The notes under the pieces: generated by a model
What the model was told of the DNA's origin: nothing
Database searches by the model: none
The model's input: only the letters and a program-made list of their open reading frames with translations
Position numbers and translations under genes: made by a program
Assembly: GCA_033558025.1 (NCBI GenBank)
Contig: JAUCEF010000010.1
Span: 1,885,001-1,949,000 of the forward strand
Direction of reading: 5' to 3'
Length of the DNA stretch: 64,000 nt
From: Phytophthora sp. 'mugwort'
Taxonomy: Eukaryota > Oomycota > Peronosporomycetes > Peronosporales > Peronosporaceae
Shown: positions 47,440 through 58,239 of the stretch, piece by piece
How the letters are laid out: each line of letters starts with the position of its first letter
How positions within the stretch are numbered: the first letter of the stretch is position 1

Positions 47440-49545
47440 AATAGGATTGTGCATATAATGAACCAGTTGGCGGTGGCTCGGGCTACCGCAGAAAAATGAT
47501 GGCAATTGGACTTAATTTTTTGGGGGTCACTTTAAAGGATAGGCCGAGCTGGTATGCACGATCCTTAGACGCAGCGGGGGCTCTGCGCAGACAAGGCCCA
47601 GACGAGCCCGCGTGCCACGCGAGAACCCTACGGCGCTGGACGGGCGTACGCTAAACTCGGTGAGGCCGAAGTCAAGCAACTACAGTCCACATACCGCTCC
47701 TTCGACTTCAAGTGAATAGGAAAAGAGCACAGCCAAGCCGAAATGATGGCGCTCAGCCTGATCCACCAGGGCGTTCCCAATGCTCAGATCCGAGCCATGT
47801 ATCGTGTTGGTGGATACAAGATAAATCGTCTAAAAGCAATGGTCGCGAAAGAAATTGACACTTTACACACGACGGCCTCGGAACACCCCCCAACATGCAT
47901 TTTTTGGGGCCGACATTAATTTTTTTCCATGTGTGTCGTGGATGAGAGCTTGAAGATGCTTTCCCGTGTCAACACCGGAGGACACGTCAATATTTTGTGT
48001 AGGCTGGTGTAACGTGGAAAAGCTGTGGGTCAGATACAGCAATACCACCCAGGTAGCCGAGCGTCGCGTCATTCAATAATGCCGTTTTACACACTTGTTC
48101 ACTATCATTTTCCTGGTATTCGTCTCTCTCGTACTAAAGTTGACGTGTGCGATGTCTGTATATGACTTGACATTGAGTTGCTCAGGCGTGATTAGAGTGA
48201 TGATGAGCGCAGTGAGCTCGAAAAAAACAATCATTTGGACGCTGCAAGCAACCGACGCCGCGCAATGTCAACTTTCGTAAAAGAATATGTCGCACTGCAT
48301 GCAGCAGAACAAGTGATTCAGGACGAAATAATTTCTGACCACTCCGAAAATCCAGTGGAAGCTTGCCGTATACAACACCCCGATTTTCCAGTGATGCAGA
48401 TACATCGAGAATTTTGGTGATGATTTACCTTCGCCAAATTATGGGCACAGACGACCATCAGCAGATTACGTTAATTCCAATCGTTTGCTCCACAGTTTTG
48501 TCATCGCCGACCTTACGAGCAGTGAAAATCATGTTTTTGTGTGATGAACGCGCCCAAGGCAAGGGAGCGGATGCATTGTGCAATGTTCGTTTATTGCATC
48601 ATCTCCACCTACACAAGCAGTACCTGGAAGCTGACAATGAGTCACCAGAGAAACAATGCACGCTTCTCCTCATATATATCTTGACAATTGTGTGGGACAA
48701 AACAAGTCGTGCACAGTGTTCATGTTTACGCGATGCTCTAGCTTATTTTTTACAAGAAGGTGGTGCTATTGTACCTGTTGCCCGGACATTCTCATAATTC
48801 AGCAGATAGAGTTGCCGCTTGGTGCAAACGCAATCTAAAAGGCAAATACATCTACGACTCAGAAGAGATGGTCGCCCAAATGAACATAACGCCAGCTATA
48901 AAGCTGAATTCCTTGATCATCGAACGGTACTGATCCCTTTTTCGTTGGCTGGGAAGCACTGCTGTCAAAATAATTCAAGCGTATGTATGATGCATACACA
49001 GGAAACTATTTCTACGAGATTGACGATGGTGTAGTAACCATGCGCCACCTTGTTAGTACAGATGATCAAGATGCGGAGAGATTTTCCATCATTGGTAAGG
49101 GGAACGCGAATTAATTCGGAAGTATTGTTGGATGATCGTTTTGGCGTCGAGACCAATCTTGGCACAATGACAATGGAAAATGTCCAGTTAGATCGACAGA
49201 CGCCCCTCACGCTGGCCATGAAAAAAGTCAGATATCTTTCACTAACGTACTTCTCGGTCCCAACGGAATCCGGTGCTTATTACCCAGCTCCTGAACCAGA
49301 TGAAATCGATGAAAAAGGAGGATCGGAGAAGACAATTCAAGCACCGAGCAACCAGGAAGCAAAAGAAAAACAGTGGCAGGTGTTCCTCCTCAGAGCAAGA
49401 AAAGGGTTGGTCGTCCTCCTAAGCTGCCACGTCATTTCACCAAAAGCCCATCAATCTTCACCTTTTTTTACCGGTGAAAGCGGCGTCGGCAGCAACCAGC
49501 ACTCTAGCTACGAGAACACCATGCAGATAACCAGCTCTGCGTAGC
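47440..49545 (+). pseudogene. Transposase-like element with DUF7869-like core, broken
   Basis: Plus-strand pieces read MMALSLIHQGVPNAQIRAMY near 47743, which is HTH-like. Then come DERAQGKGADALCNVRLLHH near 48545, LHIYLDNCVGQNKS near 48670, LLPGHSHNSADRVAAWCKRN near 48776 and NYFYEIDDGVVTMRHL near 49000. The DNCVGQNKS and GHSHNSADR boxes resemble the RNase-H-fold DUF7869 proteins, which often look like transposon remnants; that family assignment is from memory. A Pro/Lys-rich tail (RVGRPPKLPRHF) follows near 49407. Frames change often, so this copy is a pseudogene. Confidence 0.55.
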
Positions 49546-49549
49546 CTAA

Positions 49550-50080
49550 CCTTTCATATTGAATATTGGCTGTTGATGCTGCCCATGCTCTCTATAAAGG
49601 GGTAGGCCTACTTTATCAGGTATTGTGCAGGCTTCATCAGGTATTACCCATGTTTTTCCAAACGAAGCGGAAATAGTTTCCTTTTAAATGACGGAAGCAA
49701 AAACCATATGGAAATAAAGTCGCAGTAGGAAACCTATTCACGCCCATGTTTAAAACATGTACGATACACGTCGGCGGAACATCACTAAAAAAAATGAAGA
49801 GTGAGAGAGCTTGGCCGTTTGTCGGCCAAGCCTATCCACTCAATCTGTCCGGCTATAAATGTCTAACGAAGTCAACTTAACTATCGAAGAGTGACAGTAT
49901 AACATGTAACTAACATACCTAGCTTGGGCTGTCAAATCAGCACAATGAAGCACAAGACGTATTCAAAGCATGGGCAATGCATACTACGAAACTGGTTAAA
50001 ATATGTACCCAAAGTGAAGTTGACAGTGAGAAGAGCTGTAATGCGATGCTCGTTGATTAGATCTTAGATCTAGTTGCTTG
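49550..50080. other. No gene recognised; 3' flank of the minus-strand MULE
   Basis: AT-rich spacer. A 9-bp stem hairpin, GCTTGGCCG with CGGCCAAGC and a 5-base loop, lies at 49808-49830. A CATGGGCAATGCAT word near 49971 recalls the CATGG repeats in the neighbouring element. Confidence 0.45.
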
Positions 50081-50113
50081 CCTCCTCGTTATTCTCTTTG
50101 CCGGCTTGGAAAT

Positions 50114-51049
50114 TCACAACTGCATGCAGAATCTGTCAGCGTCTGCGATCAAGACCTTCTTCAGTGTAGTCACTCCCGACGTCTTTCCACAGGCGCTTCC
50201 AGAAAAACAGGCACACGAAGAGACCGCAATTGTTGCTATCCTTCTGCAACGGGTTGTGCAACAGCGATCTACGTGAACCCGGTCAGCGATCTTGCTACAA
50301 TCTCCGATGCCAACTCCGATAGAAGCTGGTGGTGGGGGGCGGCTGTCCACGCTGTCGTAGCACATGAGTATTCCCTTCGTCATGTCTAGTAAGATGCACG
50401 CCCAGCGACTTCTGTTCAAATTGATCAGCATGAAGACGAAGACCTCGGAGGTCGTTTCATGTGCGGTGAGCGTGGCTTGTGGAATGCGTTTGCCTTTGTC
50501 TGGTGCAGGGTTGTTCAGCTGTGGTAGGAAAATATTCTTGTTTTTTGTACTTGTGCGCAAGCGTTTCAAGAAAAGCTTGAATGATAATGTCGTTGAACCA
50601 CACGCCGGGCCGCACGCAGTAAGTGTGGCCCAGTGCACGTCGAAGCTAGATCCTGGGATGCTGTCTTCTGGCCAGGCGTTGATCATCTTGCTTGCGACCG
50701 CTTGTGCACCTTGATCCGAAAACAGAACGTCTGCCTCGCTTATCAGCCACGCGTAGCATTGCATGCCAAGCGAACAGGTATTGGCTATGTCCCACAGGTA
50801 TTTCATGGCCTCGGGTATGTTCTTCGAATAGTCACCTGCCCCCTCTATATGGACCGTGCACCATTGGGTGTCCGCATCGTCACGCGTAGTTCCCTCGTCA
50901 GGAGAACAAAGATCCACCTCCTTCTCAGCGTCCTCCATTTCTGCTTCCTTCTGCATTGCCTTAAGAAGTGCAGCCGTTACCATGGCCTCTGGAAGTCGGC
51001 AAGAGGTTGGCGTTGGGTCCGGCTCTGAAGTGCTCAGAGTTGCAGACAT
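50114..51049 (-). pseudogene. Ulp1-like (C48) peptidase domain of the MULE
   Basis: This long frame covers most of the protease domain. It starts in Ser/Glu-rich hinge sequence and contains VFVFMLINLNRSRWACILLD and GILMCYDSVDSRPP, the His/Asp region of Ulp1 folds. Related enzymes cut SUMO-like modifiers. The residue before Trp is Arg, not His. The catalytic-Cys box CGLFVCLFFWKRLWKDVGSD is read in a shifted frame after about 50250, so the domain is both mutated and frameshifted. Confidence 0.7.
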
Positions 51050-51677
51050 ATCTTCTTGTTGTACCCACGGAAGCGAATCTCGTTCGTGTTTAGAAACGAG
51101 AGCACTTCACTCAGCGGAGGCCTGTTCGTCTCGAGATAACACCTGATCTCCACCACATATTTCGTACGAAGCGGTTTCGCAATTTGCTGCCCTGATTGTA
51201 CTCCTTCCGCTCTGCTTCGCTTTGAGTCTGCAGCGGCCCGATTTTTCTTAGGTCGCCCTGACGTTGGAGCTCGCGGGTTGAATGGCTTAAGTTTCAATGC
51301 TCCGTCTACTTCAGAACTCTTACCACCACTGCTACCGTCACGGACTTGCTGGTCTTTCTGCTCTTCATCGACTTCAGTGGATGCAGCTAGTTGCGTTGGC
51401 GCTAACTCACTATCGGACCCGCTCTGCGAAGGTTGCACTGGAGCAAATTGTTCCACCATACTTCCAGATTTTTTTTTGCATCGCTGTTTCAAACTTGCGT
51501 CTGGATAATCAGTCAGCTCCGTGGTGATTCGCGAGAAAAAATACTTCTTGAGCGTGCTTGTACTTGTCTCGCTCGGTCATCTGCTTCTTCATCTTTACAT
51601 CATCACGGCATGTGCTAACGCGGATAGGAACCTCGATAGTGGCAATCTCGTCGTCTAAGGCGGACGCCTTTAGCCAT

Positions 51678-51790
51678 CTAAGCAAACAGAAACACAAATC
51701 ATGGTCAATACATGGTCAGTACATGGACATGACCTGTGAGCAAGTCATGACCAAAACATTGCCAAAACATGGCAAAAACATGGATATTAC
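51678..51790 (-). other. Intron (113 bp) in the composite MULE
   Basis: On the minus strand the exon ends in TTCCAG, the intron runs GTAATATCC ... TTTGCTTAG, and the next exon starts ATGGCTAAAG. Joining keeps the frame: SLRSR continues into WLKASALDDE. The intron body is made of CATG-type repeats, about 11 bp apart at its acceptor end. GT-AG ends and frame continuity make this a strong call. Confidence 0.8.
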
Positions 51791-52763
51791 CTGGAACGTA
51801 AAGACGAATACGGGATCGTGAAGTGACTTCCAAGATGCTTCCGGTACAGCAGTACATGGCGACACGGCAGCTTCATCGTGGTGGAGAATCCACAGCCGCA
51901 GGAGCCATGTGTTTGTGTCGACTTGGTTGACCCCGGCCTTCGCGCATGACATGTACAAGATGCTCTCGCTCTTCAAAAGTGTAATGTGCCGTCGTTTCAG
52001 GGTATGTCGCGAATAGATACTCAACGACGAATATCTCGGCGATCCAGTCAGAGGTCATTGTCAAAAGTTCGTTCATCTCTTCTCCGTAGTTCCCGTTCCG
52101 GATGGACCTTGGCATCATGACCTTTTTTGTGTGATATTCGTCTTCTTTGCGGCGTTGGAAGTTCAGAATTTCTTGCAGACAGTCCTTCATGGAGAACGAC
52201 CCGTCGAGGTCCGCCTTGAGCTTCCCGAAGGAGTCTCGCGTCTGTTGTTCTTATTATTTCGGAAGTGGGGCAAATCCATGCGAAAAGCCGTCACCCACAT
52301 TTCCTTTTTCGCAGCCCAATTCTTGCTGAAGTATATCCACAACGCCTCGCGTCCACCGCGATAAGGGAGCAATTTGAACTCGTCGGCATGGTTTTGGAAT
52401 TCTTCGTCCGACTTCGATCACACCATGTTCGCAGCGCAGTGGTCAAACTGTTTCAGCACTTCACTAGGATATGTATCATACTTCTTGTCATCATGAACGG
52501 CGAAAGCAAGCCATTTGATTACGTGAAATTGACAAAGTAGGATGCGGGCATCGGGAAATATTCGTGTCAACACCTCGATCTCCTTCAGGTCCTCGTCTAC
52601 GACGACGATACTCGTAGCCTCCCACGCATTAACAGCCTGGAAATGCTCGACCGGCTTCACCATATGCCAATCCGCATTGCGTTCAATGACCGAATGATGC
52701 ACCGGCTGACCATTCCCGAACTGATCCATGACCATGAATGTACACAACTGGTAATTTGTATCT

Positions 52764-52899
52764 GCGGTAACATGTCCGGACATGGCCAATACACATCATA
52801 CAAAACATGATCAGTACATGGTGGGTACATGGTCAATACATGATGAATGCTAACATGAAAAACATGGCCAATACATGGAGTAAGACGTGGTCGCCGTAC
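52764..52899 (-). other. Probable intron (136 bp) in the composite MULE
   Basis: The donor is AACAG|GTACGGCG and the acceptor GTTACCGCAG|ATAC on the minus strand. It separates the MULE block IDCTHKTNR from QLCTFMVMDQFGNGQP. The joined frame is off by one base, which may be a later indel. It is filled with the same CATG-type repeat as the 51678-51790 intron. Confidence 0.65.
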
Positions 52900-54038
52900 C
52901 TGTTGGTCTTGTGAGTGCAGTCGATCAGCAATAGCTCCGGGAATCTGTGAGACAGCTTGCATGTGCTGCGAACTAATGGAGATGACATCCGTCTGTCCTC
53001 GAGCATTTTCATTCACCGTCGACACATTCCCTTGTGCTTGCAGGTTGAAATTGACAAGAAGTTCAGCCCTTGACCCTCGTCCGAAAGCTCCTCACCTAAA
53101 TAATCGAGCGCATAAATTAAATTAATCTAGGCATGACCCGACACTCCACACGAACCCGCTGTTTTGATGCGAGTCACAAGATTGTAAACGTCCCGCATCG
53201 TCACGCGGTGGATAAAGTTGCCACGGATTAGTCGTAGATCCTGCTCGCTTTGGTTCCACTCTTCACAAGTAGCTCCACGTTCCTCGTTGTCGAAGAATCA
53301 TCCGGGACCTGGCGGATGCTCGGATACGAACGGAATGCTTCTTCAAATACGTGATGGTTGTGACCGTAGAACTCCAGCTTAATCTCGATCCACCACTTCC
53401 CAGACGTACATTCATAGAGTTGGGCGAGGAGCCGAAACTTGCAGCCATATAGATCACCCGCTGAACGGACCGGCACCCAGTCGAGCACGATTGCACTTTC
53501 CATCCATGAGTGCAAATGTAGAGTCGCTGATAGGGATCCATAGCTTCGGGCACAAGCGGTATATCTGAAGCCTGTTGTATCTCTTCTGCTTCTTCAGACG
53601 CTCGTTCCTCAACCGGACATTGAGGGTTTCAGTGATCACTAACACCGTGTTTCTCCGCTGCTCATATGTCTTCAATACGCTTCAAAGCTAGCCCAGGACT
53701 TGTGGTGCTTCTTCAAGGCAGGTACGTAATATAGCTGGTCTGAGCTCTCCGATGACGATCGCTTTCTTGACGAAACGCTACCATCAGAACTCCGATCACC
53801 ACGCTCACTTTCGTCATCACTCCCCTTCTCTGCTACCTCCTCCTTAGCTTCTTCCCCCTCCTCAGGTTCTATCAGCTTCTTCCTCCGCCTCAGCTTCTTC
53901 CTCTCCTCAGCTTCTTCAGCTATTTCCTCCTCTTCAGCGGCTTTCGTCTTCTCAACTGCAGCTTTCTCTTGTCTCTCTTCCTCTTTCAGTAGTTGCTGAA
54001 TTCTGTCCGCGTTCCTGGTCCGCACCATGATGCCCGCA

Positions 54039-54960
54039 CTACAAAAAAAACATGGTCAAAGCATGGTCAGTAAATGGCCTCCACACATGCACTTAAGAAT
54101 AGTCACGACGTCTCCACACCGTTGGGGGGGGCTGCTAACAGCTTTCCGCGTGGACGAACGGCTGCGAAACCTTCACGGGCTACAACGACGACAGGTGTGT
54201 GTTAGTGAAACGGTAAGTGTAAGCAGCGTACAGAGTGTAGCGAGATTTTTACCGTGGCTGCAGAGTTCACTTGGTCTGGCTTGTGTCGCGCAGCTCGTGT
54301 CGTTGTATCTGGCAGGGGGGGGCTCTAGAAGCGACAGCGAGGCAGCTCGTGTCGTGCCCGCGTAGCTTGTCTCGGCGTCTCGGCGTGTGTGGCAGCTCGT
54401 CTCGGTGCGCGCACCTTGATTCGTTGCGTGGTAAGGAGAGCGGGGGGGGGGGGGGGGGGGCAGCTTCTAGGGGGTGGAGGGTGGCGTGGCAGCTTCTCGG
54501 TGGCGGAGGGGGCGTGGCAGCTTCTCGATTCGTGGTGTGTGTGTGCTTCCGCGCGTCAAATCGAAATGATCTGCGTAAGTAATTTGAAAAATCATAAAAT
54601 ACAACATGGGCAATGCATGAACTAAGACCTGGTCACTACATGGATAGAAAACATGGGCAGCATAATTTCCGTTGAATATTTCCGTAGTGAAATTACCTCT
54701 TGTTGTGCATATGCGCATTTTTGAGTCCCGGGCTATTTTAGTAGCCATGACCACCGCAACTGGTTCAATTCAAAGCGGGCAGTCCTAAACCGGTCCAATT
54801 GACTTAAACTGTTACCACAACAATATTTGATCAATGATATCAAATCTGTCGATTGCTTTGGTTTCGCAGTTCGGTATATTTGGGCGGAGACTTCCTGTCG
54901 ATCTCTTGCCCTGGGTACTAACTTTTTTTCTAGCTCTACACTCGTCAGAAAAAAAATTCA
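54039..54960. other. 5' flank of the MULE, G-rich and CATGG-bearing
   Basis: Just upstream of the MULE ATG, on the minus strand, a T-rich tract ends in GTAG at 54039, like a 3' splice site; no matching donor was found. CATGG words recur at 54050-54077 and 54604-54655. No gene is recognised between the MULE and the START-FYVE gene. Confidence 0.45.
54290..54540 (+). repeat. G-rich tandem region with a G19 run
   Basis: Unit GTGGCAGCTTCTCGGTGGCG and variants repeat about three times at 54461-54530, preceded by 19 consecutive G at 54442-54460. GGCAGCTCGT(G/C)TCG words recur at 54291-54402. Confidence 0.7.
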
Positions 54961-54964
54961 CTTT

Positions 54965-56359
54965 TCATGTCAGCTGGATGTGAGAATAATCGCTGCTGCC
55001 AAAGTTCTCATGACAGCGACTACAGACGATCATACTCGTCGTGTGGCCACTGAAGGTCTCTACGTTCTCCTTTGACCAGCACGACGCACATGCCCGGTAC
55101 ATGCAGATATGACAGCGCTTTGATCTCCGCGTCGGGGCGTCCAACAGCTTCATCCGAAGTCGTTTAGTACAGGCCACACAACGTGAATTACTCGCCTCCT
55201 GATTGTCACGATATTCACGACCGGTACGACTACTGAAGCTGCCTCGGAGGCTGTACTGGCTAGTTTGGTGCTGTCGTTGTTTCACTAGTTCCGGAAGGCG
55301 ATGAAGACTCCTAGCAATCGCCATCAGCCGACTACGTACTGTCTGGGAGTCGGCGTATCCCTCCGGGATATTTTTCATGGCAGTGAACGTGGCGTGAAAA
55401 CTGACACGAGCACGAGGTCCACGACAGCCTACAGTTTGGGTCAATGGCTCCACTAGATACGTTGCAGTGATGCCGTGTAGTTGTGTCACGCGCTCTTTCT
55501 TCATCTTCCCAGCGGTCAGTTCACCCGCAGGGATAGAGCTCATGACAATGCTGAAGCCCGTGGGGTCGTCGACACTGGCCGACGACGTGGAAAGATCGGA
55601 CGAGCCAGTCGCTGTGAAAGGACTGGACAGTGCGACCGAACGCGGACGAAAATGTTCGAGAAAACACCACTCTTCGTTTCGTGTGAACCTGCGCGAGCGG
55701 GCAAAGCAAGCGGTTCGTACCGCGATGTGATCCTCAGCGTACAAAGTGAAGTCTTCACTGTCTTTAATATCATCTTCACTCTCTTCGTCGGAGCCGTTCC
55801 CGAAGCCTTGAGGGTGAACCTCGTGGACGATGGAGCCATAGATGAACTGATCTCCAAGGAAATCCCGCGCTACAGCGTTGTACTCGCTCTCGGTCCGCGG
55901 GCGTAACAGCGGTTCAACGTCACAAGGATCGAAGGCCACTTCGCCCGTGGTGAGCACTTCAAAGTCTTCCCCACTGGCTCCCATTCGTCGTGAGAGCATC
56001 GCAAAGCCCGAGATCTCTTTGCAGTCCCACATGACTGAAGGGACTCGAAGTAGCCTTCCTCTTCGGCTCTCGAGACTGGCGCTACAAGCGCGGTGGGTCA
56101 ATTCAGCGTCAGATACACGCACTTTGCGTGACAACGGCAGACGTTCATCAGACTCGAAGCCTAGCCACGATGACATGGCCGGCGAGAGTCTGTCCGCCGG
56201 CACAGTCCGCGTTGAACTCGTTAGATGCGGTCGACTTCTAGACGGCGATTGGATCGGATGCCAACACGACTCCCCGAGGTCGCCCAGGACTTCGCGATTG
56301 CGGTCACTGGCATTGCTCAATTGGGGCTGAAAAACCGACAAATGGAGCTGCTTGGGCAT
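54965..56359 (-). CDS. START-like / FYVE-like zinc-finger protein (short paralogue)
   Basis: This 464-residue intronless protein resembles oomycete START-FYVE proteins, which likely bind lipid and membranes. The region at 125-350 aligns with its neighbour at 58240-60252: both share DFEVLT/GYEVLT, QFIYGS, TGCFARSR-like ACFARSR, WCFLE and LTAGK blocks in order. The zinc cluster has Cys pairs at 394/397, 416/419, 424/427 and 446/449, with RRSKRCHICMYRACASCW giving the FYVE-like basic-Cys core. It ends right after SDYSHIQL and so lacks the GAF domain of its paralogue. The start is less sure: ATG at 56359 has a poor context, and upstream ATGs in other frames lie near 56390-56415; Met62 is an alternative. 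Likely membrane-associated signalling, but no ligand can be inferred. Confidence 0.85.
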   Translation of the reverse strand: MPKQLHLSVFQPQLSNASDRNREVLGDLGESCWHPIQSPSRSRPHLTSSTRTVPADRLSPAMSSWLGFESDERLPLSRKVRVSDAELTHRACSASLESRRGRLLRVPSVMWDCKEISGFAMLSRRMGASGEDFEVLTTGEVAFDPCDVEPLLRPRTESEYNAVARDFLGDQFIYGSIVHEVHPQGFGNGSDEESEDDIKDSEDFTLYAEDHIAVRTACFARSRRFTRNEEWCFLEHFRPRSVALSSPFTATGSSDLSTSSASVDDPTGFSIVMSSIPAGELTAGKMKKERVTQLHGITATYLVEPLTQTVGCRGPRARVSFHATFTAMKNIPEGYADSQTVRSRLMAIARSLHRLPELVKQRQHQTSQYSLRGSFSSRTGREYRDNQEASNSRCVACTKRLRMKLLDAPTRRSKRCHICMYRACASCWSKENVETFSGHTTSMIVCSRCHENFGSSDYSHIQLT

Positions 56360-56361
56360 CT

Positions 56362-57636
56362 GAGCGGATCGAAACGGTGAATTGAGTTGTGCGTGTCCAT
56401 GGAGCGTTTGGGCTCATGGTGGGTAGAGGGCAGGGGGAGGTGTTGGTTGCGGCGAGTAGCTTCGAACTGTGTTTGGCTATCGGGCACTGGACTGTCCCGC
56501 AAAAGCTCAGAAGGCGAAAGAAGAGCACGCACATTTCGACGTGGCCAGAAGTGATTTCTATCGTGCGAGTTGAAGCGGCTTGAGAAATACTTAACGGAGT
56601 GAGCCGGAAAAATGTCACTCACATGGCAAACTGTACATCTCCAATTGCTTTGCATGACCTGAACTGTGTTTTTTGTATGCAAGTTTGTATGGACCTATTT
56701 GAAGTCTAAAAAGTGTGGGTGAGGCTCTACATGGCAAATGTTACACCTCGTATGGAGAATCTTCAATGAAGCCCCCCCCCTGGTAGTAGGCTGGATTTCC
56801 ATGTGTCGCTTGCAGTCCCACATTATCTCGGGTTGAGCGGTGTCTCGGCCGTTGTGAGCAGCGTGAATTAGACCATTGAATACTCTGCCGGAGTCTACTC
56901 AACTACTGAATCGTGGCACTGTTACCCAGCATTTTGCATGGGCCGCAACATCCGACTCACACAGCGTAATACCGAATGTCCGTCGCTGTCACCGCGAGAA
57001 TGCTGAGCCGCTACCTTTCGTCACTTCGCTAGTTGCGACTTGCGGTGGAACCATCACGACAAGGTATGGGTCAGAGAGCACCACGCTTGTGGTCAGAGCG
57101 CACGACTCATGCCATGTCGCGTTTAAAAAATTTTCCGAATATATCGACGTCAACGCCGAACAGAAAATATATTTAACTCCTTGAGGAAATCTCAGTAATG
57201 CCTACCTTGACCTAGCGATTGTATTAGTTGCTAACGAGTAAGATGATACGGTACTACTTTTATCAGATGCGGACCGACATTGCCAATCTAGGCAAACAAA
57301 AAATCGAAGAATATAACAACCCCTTGGCGAAGAGACGGCCTCGAATCCAGAACCGAACCGAATTCGTAGCCCATGATCAAATGACAATGTAGCCCACGTT
57401 GCCACTTGGTTGTGGTTGTCGGCTTGCCGGGAACGGCTTCGATGTACTTCTCGACTCATGTAAATCTTTTTCCACTTCAGTTACGGTCGTCGACCGTGTG
57501 CGAGTCAATAATTCCAGTGACTTTCGGACAGGTTACTGTCAGTGATGTCCAGTGAGCGCAAGTTTGCACACGCTTCGGGGTCTTCAACGCGCGGTTCATC
57601 AGCAGGTTGAATGGACCAATACCTTTCTTTTTCTTA
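56362..57636. other. No gene recognised; 5' flank of the short START-FYVE gene
   Basis: Short frames only. On the minus strand the part near 56590 is pyrimidine-rich. A C run (nine C) sits at 56772-56780. No TATA-like box in a convincing place was seen. Confidence 0.4.
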
Positions 57637-57637
57637 A

Positions 57638-57718
57638 ACGAAAACCGATTCCCAAGCAATTTTTTGCTAGTTATTAAAAAAATAACTAGCAAAAAATTGC
57701 TTGGGAATCGGTTTTCGT
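57638..57718. repeat. Perfect 38-bp inverted repeat with 5-nt loop
   Basis: The arm ACGAAAACCGATTCCCAAGC... is followed, after AAAAA, by its exact reverse complement over all 38 bp. The perfect match suggests a recent palindromic duplication or a small foldback element. Confidence 0.9.
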
Positions 57719-57826
57719 CTAAGTCCGATTTCATACTTGAAGTTAAACGGTGAGTTGGGTTGGTCAAGAACGCAAAGACAAAGTTTATTTTTAGGAGAGC
57801 CTCGTCGCTTCGCCGCAGTTTGAATG

Positions 57827-57943
57827 CTACAGTATAATCTCCATAATTCCGCCCGGACCAATGGTGGGGATGCCGCAGTAGAACTTGGCGCCGTCGAGCG
57901 TGACGGTTATATTGTAAAAGCGAACACGACTGCTTGTGGGTTT
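57827..57943 (-). pseudogene. Orphan GAF-domain remnant
   Basis: 38 codons on the minus strand read RVRFYNITVTLDGAKFYCGI then PTIGPGGIME before a stop. They match the GAF part of the neighbouring protein (DVRFYNLNP..., YYCGIPIKGPDGVV). Nothing else of a START-FYVE-GAF gene is visible beside it. It cannot be the lost C-terminus of the 54965-56359 gene, because that would lie below 54965. It is best read as the last remnant of a third tandem copy. Confidence 0.75.
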
Positions 57944-58239
57944 TAGAGAATGAATGCAAGTGCTGTAGTCAAAGAAATCCGGTCACCGTGAGCGTTTCCA
58001 CCGACGATCAGAGCTAGCCATAACTGGGGTTTAAGAGTGGTAGTGGAAAGTAGTGTACATGTACTCTTAAATCCAGGTATGACGCCTAGCTCTGATTCGT
58101 TCAAACCCAAAGAAACGCATAGTCGCGCGTCCCAACCAGACCCTGTGTGATCTGAACGACGAATTATATCCGCAACGGAACAAATTATTGACACGTAATT
58201 TGCAATGAATAAAGAGTGCATGGCTTTGCTAAATGAATC

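Larger units (their letters stand above)
50085..54028 (-). pseudogene. Composite MULE: coiled N-terminus, FAR1-like finger, MULE core, SWIM finger, Ulp1-like C48 protease
   Basis: An ATG at 54028 opens a highly charged Glu/Lys coiled region (RIQQLLKEEERQEKAAVEKT). Next come a FAR1/WRKY-GCM1-like finger (GCKFRLLAQLYECTSGKWW, YGHNHHVFEEAF, near 53350-53450) and the MULE core (FPELLLIDCTHKTNR near 52920; MVMDQFGNGQPVHHSVIE; VVVDEDLKEIEVL; LLCQFHVIKWL). A SWIM finger, CGCGFSTTMKLPCRH, is near 51880, then a Ser/Lys-rich hinge. The end is a Ulp1-like cysteine-protease domain (INLNRSRWACILLD, MCYDS, and in another frame DSNNCGLFVCLFFW with the catalytic Cys). At least four frameshifts break it, and the usual His before Trp is Arg. 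Confidence 0.83.

Noticed and set aside
49808..49830. Helitron 3' hairpin
   Set aside because: The 9-bp stem is real, but no CTRR end follows at the usual distance and no Rep/helicase sequence is present.
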